From Xylophilus sp. Leaf220 (lineage in GTDB: Bacteria; Pseudomonadota; Gammaproteobacteria; Burkholderiales; Burkholderiaceae_C), in contig NZ_LMKO01000005.1 of the NCBI RefSeq assembly GCF_001421705.1, positions 30,152-94,151 of the forward strand: DNA of 64,000 nucleotides. The letters are read 5' to 3'. The position numbers and the translations under genes are program-made. The notes beneath the pieces were generated by a model. It was not told the DNA's origin. It made no database searches and was given only the letters and a program-made list of their open reading frames with translations. This document shows positions 60,432 through 64,000 of this stretch, piece after piece. The stretch's first letter is position 1. Every line of letters begins with the position of its first letter.

Positions 60432-61465
60432 TGTGGAGGTCAAAAAGTTCTTTCAAGACATCGAGAGAAACGACATGGGAGGCACAAGGTTGATGCCATG
60501 GCGTGGTTTACGTCAGTTTTAGAAGTAATTCCACACGGGCAGTGCTGCGCGACGCTGTTCTGAGTTGGCATATGCCTGCCCATAGGCCCACTAGCGCAGC
60601 GCCTAATGGATGAAGCGTTGTGACTTACGCCGGTCTCCCGCCGATAGGTCCCGGTGAACTTTGGGGTGATGCCTAGTTCCAGGGAGGACGCGTCGAACAA
60701 CGGAGACCGGAAGGCCATGCCGTTATTGCTCATCATTCGCTGGATGGGCGCGCTGACATTCGAAGTAGCCTACGGCCGCCCGCAGGAACGCTTCTGTGCT
60801 GTGCCGGGTATCGTCCGGGTAGAGCTACGTGAACGCCATGCGACTGTGGTGGTCCACAGCCACGAAGACGAAGTCTCAGCCGATATTTCGCGCTCGCTGG
60901 GTGCGGTCTCCGGTGATGCGGTGGCCGACCTTGTTGAAGCGTCCGAGCTTCTTGATGTCGATGCGCAGCAACTCGCCGGAGCATTCGCGTTCGTAGCGCT
61001 GGACCGGCTCGTTCTGGCGCAGGTCGCTCAGTCGCGAGAGGCCGGCTCGACGCAGTACCCGGCTGACGGTGGCCCGGGACACGCCCATGTACGACGCGAT
61101 GCGCGCTGACAGGATGAGCTTGCGTCGCAGCTCGACGATGGCCAGTGCCTGTGGGTCGATGCTCCGCGGAGACTTCTCGGGGACGCAAGAATTTGTCCAG
61201 AAGGCCTGCGGCGCCATCGGCGAAATAGCGCACCAGCCACTTGCGCGCAGTGACTGCGCTGACGCCATGTTTAAGCGCCGCATCTGCTGCGCTTGCGCCA
61301 CGCTCAGTGATGTGGTGGACCACCTCCAATGACGAAGGTAAGTCAATCGGGCGTTCTTATGAGTGTTCATCCGGCTTGGAATTTGAGTGGACTGGGTTTT
61401 GACAATTTCCAGTCTCTCAAAACCTCTCCGGGTGAACATCCGCAATAACCTATTGGGCCTTCACA
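60432..61465 (-). mobile_element. Degenerate IS481-family element
   Basis: This 1,034-bp element is bounded by imperfect inverted repeats: TGTGGAGGTCAAAAAG at 60432 and the reverse complement of TGTGAAGGCCCAATAG at 61450-61465 (11 of 16 match). Length and ends fit IS481. No clear target duplication was found: left flank ACTATC, right flank GGTAGA. It adjoins IS5-like remnant B. Confidence 0.75.
60440..61370 (-). pseudogene. IS481-family transposase, multiple frameshifts
   Basis: The transposase starts at 61370 with MNTHKNARLTYLR. It moves through other frames for ERGASAADAALKHGVSAVTARKWLVRY, returns for ALAIVELRRKLILSARIASYMGVSRATVSRVLRRAGLSRLSDL and GELLRIDIKKLGR, and then continues broken as MMSNNGMAFRSPLFDA...WNYF. 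At least three frameshifts and several stops make it inactive. The HTH and part of the rve catalytic core (IDIKKL, SNNG) are still visible. Confidence 0.8.
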
Positions 61466-61491
61466 GGTAGAGCCGCGCCTGCACTGCCGCC

Positions 61492-61947
61492 CTACCGCGT
61501 CAACCGCACGAACAGACCCCCGCCCAGCACCGCCCCCAGCGCCATCGCCAGCAGGCCGGCGGTGCTGCGGGTGGCGTCGATCAGCACCGGCATCGGCGCC
61601 ACCGCATCGGCCACCCGGATCGCCACCACTAGGCCCACGCCGGCCGCCAGCGGGTAGAGCCAGCCGCGCCGTGCGGCATTGCCCCGCGCCAGCCATGCGG
61701 CCATGCCGAAGGCCGGCAGCCACGCGGCCAGCACGATCCCCGCATACACCGGCCCGAAGCCCGCCAGGTCCTGCGCCGAGGTGCGGGCGCGCACCGACAG
61801 CGGCACCTCCACGCCCAGCGAGGTCAACGCGGTCAGGTTGATCTGGGTCTGCACCAGCGTGCCCCAGGCGGTGGCCAGCAGCAGCGCCGCGCCGAAGGCC
61901 AGCAGGCGTTGGCGCCAAAGTGCAGTGAGGGGTTTTGATGCGGACAT
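61492..61947 (-). CDS. Integral membrane protein of unknown function
   Basis: This 151-residue protein has four predicted transmembrane helices: LLAFGAALLLATAWGTLVQ, VYAGIVLAAWLPAFGMAAW, GWLYPLAAGVGLVVAIRVAD and GLLAMALGAVLGGGLF. It has the LVQTQINL segment seen in small inner-membrane proteins found beside PQQ-type sugar dehydrogenases. It is divergent from such a gene here. Function unknown; a link to the periplasmic dehydrogenase is possible by neighbourhood. It starts MSASKP; its end lies 26 bases from the IS481 element. Confidence 0.75.
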   Translation of the reverse strand: MSASKPLTALWRQRLLAFGAALLLATAWGTLVQTQINLTALTSLGVEVPLSVRARTSAQDLAGFGPVYAGIVLAAWLPAFGMAAWLARGNAARRGWLYPLAAGVGLVVAIRVADAVAPMPVLIDATRSTAGLLAMALGAVLGGGLFVRLTR

Positions 61948-62035
61948 GGCGGTGGGTGTTGGCGATACTGCCCCGATGATGCACACGCCCTGCCCATCCG
62001 TGAACCTTGCCCCGCCGCCCGCGCAGGGGCTTTCG

Positions 62036-63241
62036 ATGCGCCGGCGGCCGGCCCTGGCGCTGGCGGTCATGGTGGCCTGCGCCGCATGGGCCGCGCACCT
62101 GCCGGCCCGAGCCGACACCTCTGCCGCAGCCGCGCCTAGTTACCGCATCGAACCGGTCGCCCAGGGCCTGGAGTTCCCCTGGTCGCTCGCCTTCCTGCCC
62201 GACGGCCGCATGCTGGTGACCGAGCGCGCTGGCCGGCTGCGGCTGATCGAGCGCGGTGCCGCCGGCGCCGCCGTGCTGCGCGCCGCGCCGGTCGAGGGTG
62301 TGCCGCCGGTGCTGGCGCAGGGCCAGGCGGGGCTGTTCGACGTGCTGGTCGACCCGGACTTTGCCAAGAACGGCTGGATTTATCTCTCCTTCGCCCACGG
62401 CACGCCCCAGGCCAACCACCTGCGGGTGGTGCGCGCCCGCTTCGACGGCACCCGGCTGCACGCGGTGCAGCCCATCTTCACCACCCGGCCCGCCAAGACC
62501 CACGCCCAGCACTTCGGCGCGCGCATGGCATTCCTGGGCGATGGCACCCTGGTCGTCACCATGGGCGACGGCAACCTGGAGCGCACCGAGGCCCAGCGCC
62601 TGAACACGCACCGGGGCAAGACCCTCCGCATCAACCGCGACGGCAGCGTGCCCGCCGACAACCCTTACGTCGGCCGCCAGGACGCGCTGCCCGAGATCTA
62701 CAGCAGCGGCCACCGCAACCCGCAGGGCCTCGTCTTCGTCGCCGCCGCGGCGCAGGGCGGCAACGGCAGCGACCACAACCCCAGCAACCACCCAGCGGGC
62801 CGGCTCTACCTGCACGAGCACGGCTCCAAGGGCGGCGACGAACTGAACCGCATCGTCCCCGGCGCCAACTACGGCTGGCCCCTGACCACCGGCGGCATCG
62901 ACTACACCGGCGCCCGCATCACCCCCTACCGCACCCTGCCCGGCATCACGCCGCCGCTGCTGGAGTGGACGCCCTCCATCGCGCCGGCCGGCATGGCGTA
63001 CTACGGCGGAGACCGCTTCCCCGCATGGAAGGGCAGCCTGTTCGTCGCAGCGCTGAAGGAGAAATCGGTGCGGCGGGTGCCGATGGCGGGCGACGTGCCG
63101 GGCTCGCAGGAACTGCTGTTCACCGAGCTGGGCCAGCGGATGCGCGATGTGCGGGCCGGGCCGGACGGGGCGCTGTATCTGCTGACGGATGACAAAGAGG
63201 GGCGGGTGCTGCGGGTGGTGCCGCGGGACGGCGGGGCTTGA
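62036..63241 (+). CDS. PQQ-dependent aldose sugar dehydrogenase (YliI-like)
   Basis: This 401-residue soluble periplasmic six-bladed beta-propeller (GSDH family) has a signal peptide (LALAVMVACAAWAAHLPARA). Key segments are LEFPWSLAFLPDGRMLVTER, HFGARMAFLGDGTLVVTMGD (the active-site His region), SSGHRNPQGL, EHGSKGGDELNRIVPGANYGWP and IAPAGMAYYGG. These enzymes oxidise free aldoses to lactones using PQQ. ATG 62036 was chosen for its AGGGGC site and signal sequence; ATGs at 61976 and 61979 are also in frame. Confidence 0.9.
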   Translation: MRRRPALALAVMVACAAWAAHLPARADTSAAAAPSYRIEPVAQGLEFPWSLAFLPDGRMLVTERAGRLRLIERGAAGAAVLRAAPVEGVPPVLAQGQAGLFDVLVDPDFAKNGWIYLSFAHGTPQANHLRVVRARFDGTRLHAVQPIFTTRPAKTHAQHFGARMAFLGDGTLVVTMGDGNLERTEAQRLNTHRGKTLRINRDGSVPADNPYVGRQDALPEIYSSGHRNPQGLVFVAAAAQGGNGSDHNPSNHPAGRLYLHEHGSKGGDELNRIVPGANYGWPLTTGGIDYTGARITPYRTLPGITPPLLEWTPSIAPAGMAYYGGDRFPAWKGSLFVAALKEKSVRRVPMAGDVPGSQELLFTELGQRMRDVRAGPDGALYLLTDDKEGRVLRVVPRDGGA

Positions 63242-63340
63242 GCATGGGGATGCGCGGCGGGTCGGGTCTGGACTTACTGCGTCGCCGCCTCATGCCAAGA
63301 TCGCTTCGCCCGTTTCTGGGCCCCAACACCTGAGAAAACC

Positions 63341-63886
63341 ATGACCGACCCTGTTTTGGCTCCGCCGTTATTCACCATCCGACGTTTAAACCCCGAGGAG
63401 GCCGCGGCTTCTATCGATGCGTTGGCCGAGGTTCTGATCGATTGCGTGGAGGGCGGTGCGTCGGTGAGTTTCATGTTGCCTTTGCCGCGCGCCAAGGCCA
63501 TGGCTTTTTGGCGAGGCGTGGCAGACAGCGTGGGTCGTAGCGAGAGGGTTTTGCTGGTAACAGAGGATGCTGGTGGCGCCATCGTGGGCACGGCCCAACT
63601 CATCACCGACATGCCGGAGAACCAGCCGCATCGGGGCGAGGTAGCGAAGATGCTGGTGCATCGAAAGGTGCGGCGTCAGGGTATGGCGCAGCGGTTGCTG
63701 GCGGCGGTGGAAGATGCTGCGCGTGCGTCAGGGAAAACCGTTCTGGTGCTGGATACCGCGACGGGAGGAGATGCCGAGCGCTTGTACCAGCGGGCTGGGT
63801 GGACGCGGGCGGGAACGGTGCCGGATTACGCGCTGATGCCGGATGGAATGTTGTGCGGCACTACGTTTTTCTACAAGCACCCGTAA
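63341..63886 (+). CDS. GNAT-family N-acetyltransferase
   Basis: This 181-residue GNAT protein has VAKMLVHRKVRRQGMAQRLLAAVEDAA as the acetyl-CoA-binding motif A (about 108-134), KTVLVLDTATGGDAERLYQRAGWTRAGTVPDYALMPDG as motif B, and a final FFYKHP. It resembles tabtoxin-resistance-type acetyltransferases (LEVLIDCVEGGASVSFMLP-like N-terminus), but the substrate is not certain. An IS5-like element starts eight bases after its stop. Confidence 0.87.
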   Translation: MTDPVLAPPLFTIRRLNPEEAAASIDALAEVLIDCVEGGASVSFMLPLPRAKAMAFWRGVADSVGRSERVLLVTEDAGGAIVGTAQLITDMPENQPHRGEVAKMLVHRKVRRQGMAQRLLAAVEDAARASGKTVLVLDTATGGDAERLYQRAGWTRAGTVPDYALMPDGMLCGTTFFYKHP

Positions 63887-63893
63887 CTTAACA

Positions 63894-64000
63894 AGTCCGC
63901 CCTGAACAACCCGCAAGCCGTTGATCTGGTTCGTAGTTCTTCGGGTTGATGGGCGCGGGATTTGCAAGATATGGTTTTGCCAGTACCTGTTTTCTTGCAA
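63894..64000 (+). mobile_element. IS5-like element copy C, left end
   Basis: The terminal repeat AGTCCGCCCTGAAC (63894-63907) matches those at 57479 and 60218. The downstream bases TTTGCAAG-TATGGTTTTGCC match the 5' end of remnant A on the other strand. The element runs out of the window. Confidence 0.8.
63949..64000 (+). CDS. IS5-like transposase, N-terminus only
   Basis: The reading frame starts ATG at 63949 and gives MGAGFARYGFASTCFLA before the window ends. Remnant A has MDAAFARYGFASTFFLQ at the same position relative to the terminal repeat, so the start is supported by comparison. Whether this copy is intact cannot be seen. Confidence 0.6.
   Translation, partial: MGAGFARYGFASTCFLA

Noticed and set aside
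57479..61465. A composite transposon carrying the AT-rich operon
   Set aside because: The two IS5-like fragments have the same orientation but each is truncated, and no target duplication was found, so mobilisation as a unit is unsupported.

Overview
The window is a very GC-rich bacterial chromosome segment. Its gene content (three Bug/TctC-type solute-binding proteins, many LysR regulators, a Gram-negative porin, a biotin-independent malonate decarboxylase operon) and its dispersed intergenic repeats point to a betaproteobacterium of the Comamonadaceae (Variovorax/Xylophilus/Acidovorax-like). The genus is inference; no rRNA or tRNA gene is visible.

Layout. 0-2.8 kb: 3' part of a spore-coat-U fimbrial gene, a RelE/NadS-type toxin-antitoxin pair, and a divergent LysR/PACE efflux pair (AceR/AceI-like). 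2.9-7.3 kb: a lipoprotein, the Fe-S helicase DinG, a DUF3297 protein and a HigBA pair. 7.3-13.7 kb: LysR divergent from methylmalonate-semialdehyde dehydrogenase, a VOC protein with a YafY regulator, an RNase D-like exonuclease, small secreted proteins and glutathione peroxidase. 13.7-19.7 kb: a TonB siderophore receptor, a BCCT transporter, a repeat-rich gap and RadA. 19.9-30.6 kb: SDR, IlvD/Edd dehydratase and Bug protein (sugar-acid type cluster), EF-hand protein, acyltransferase, cobalamin adenosyltransferase, LysR, D-amino-acid dehydrogenase, and an amino-acid binding protein with a racemase-family protein behind a candidate sigma-54 promoter.

30.9-37.4 kb: malonate decarboxylase genes mdcA-C-D-E-G-B, with a LysR gene just upstream; mdcH and a malonate transporter are absent. 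A second LysR gene that strongly resembles MdcR lies 12 kb away (48.6-49.6 kb), beside an orphan Bug protein. 37.5-38.7 kb: a winged-helix/nucleotidyltransferase pair resembling AbiE-type toxin-antitoxin modules. 39.6-44.4 kb: an aldarate cluster (LacI regulator, Bug protein, L-talarate/galactarate dehydratase, porin) with two matching operator palindromes; the porin reading frame is one base off its only good start. 44.4-57.4 kb: LysR/SDR, GNAT, chemoreceptor, MdcR-like LysR/Bug, thioesterase, an IPTL-CTERM surface protein, a phytase-esterase-like lipoprotein, and LysR/MFS efflux.

57.5-61.5 kb is a mobile scar. Fragments of one IS5-like element flank an AT-rich three-gene operon, next to a degenerate IS481 element. 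The operon encodes a secreted protein with an Ig-like N-domain and a permuted NlpC/P60-type catalytic region, followed without gaps by a membrane-anchored small protein and a helical protein that are probably halves of one gene broken at an A6 tract. This is the best candidate for an undescribed system here. The window ends with a PQQ-type sugar dehydrogenase, a GNAT protein and the start of a fresh copy of the same IS5-like element.

Two dispersed intergenic repeat families (seven and three copies), a 9-bp minisatellite, a G-quadruplex motif and a 70-bp hairpin make up most of the remaining non-coding DNA.
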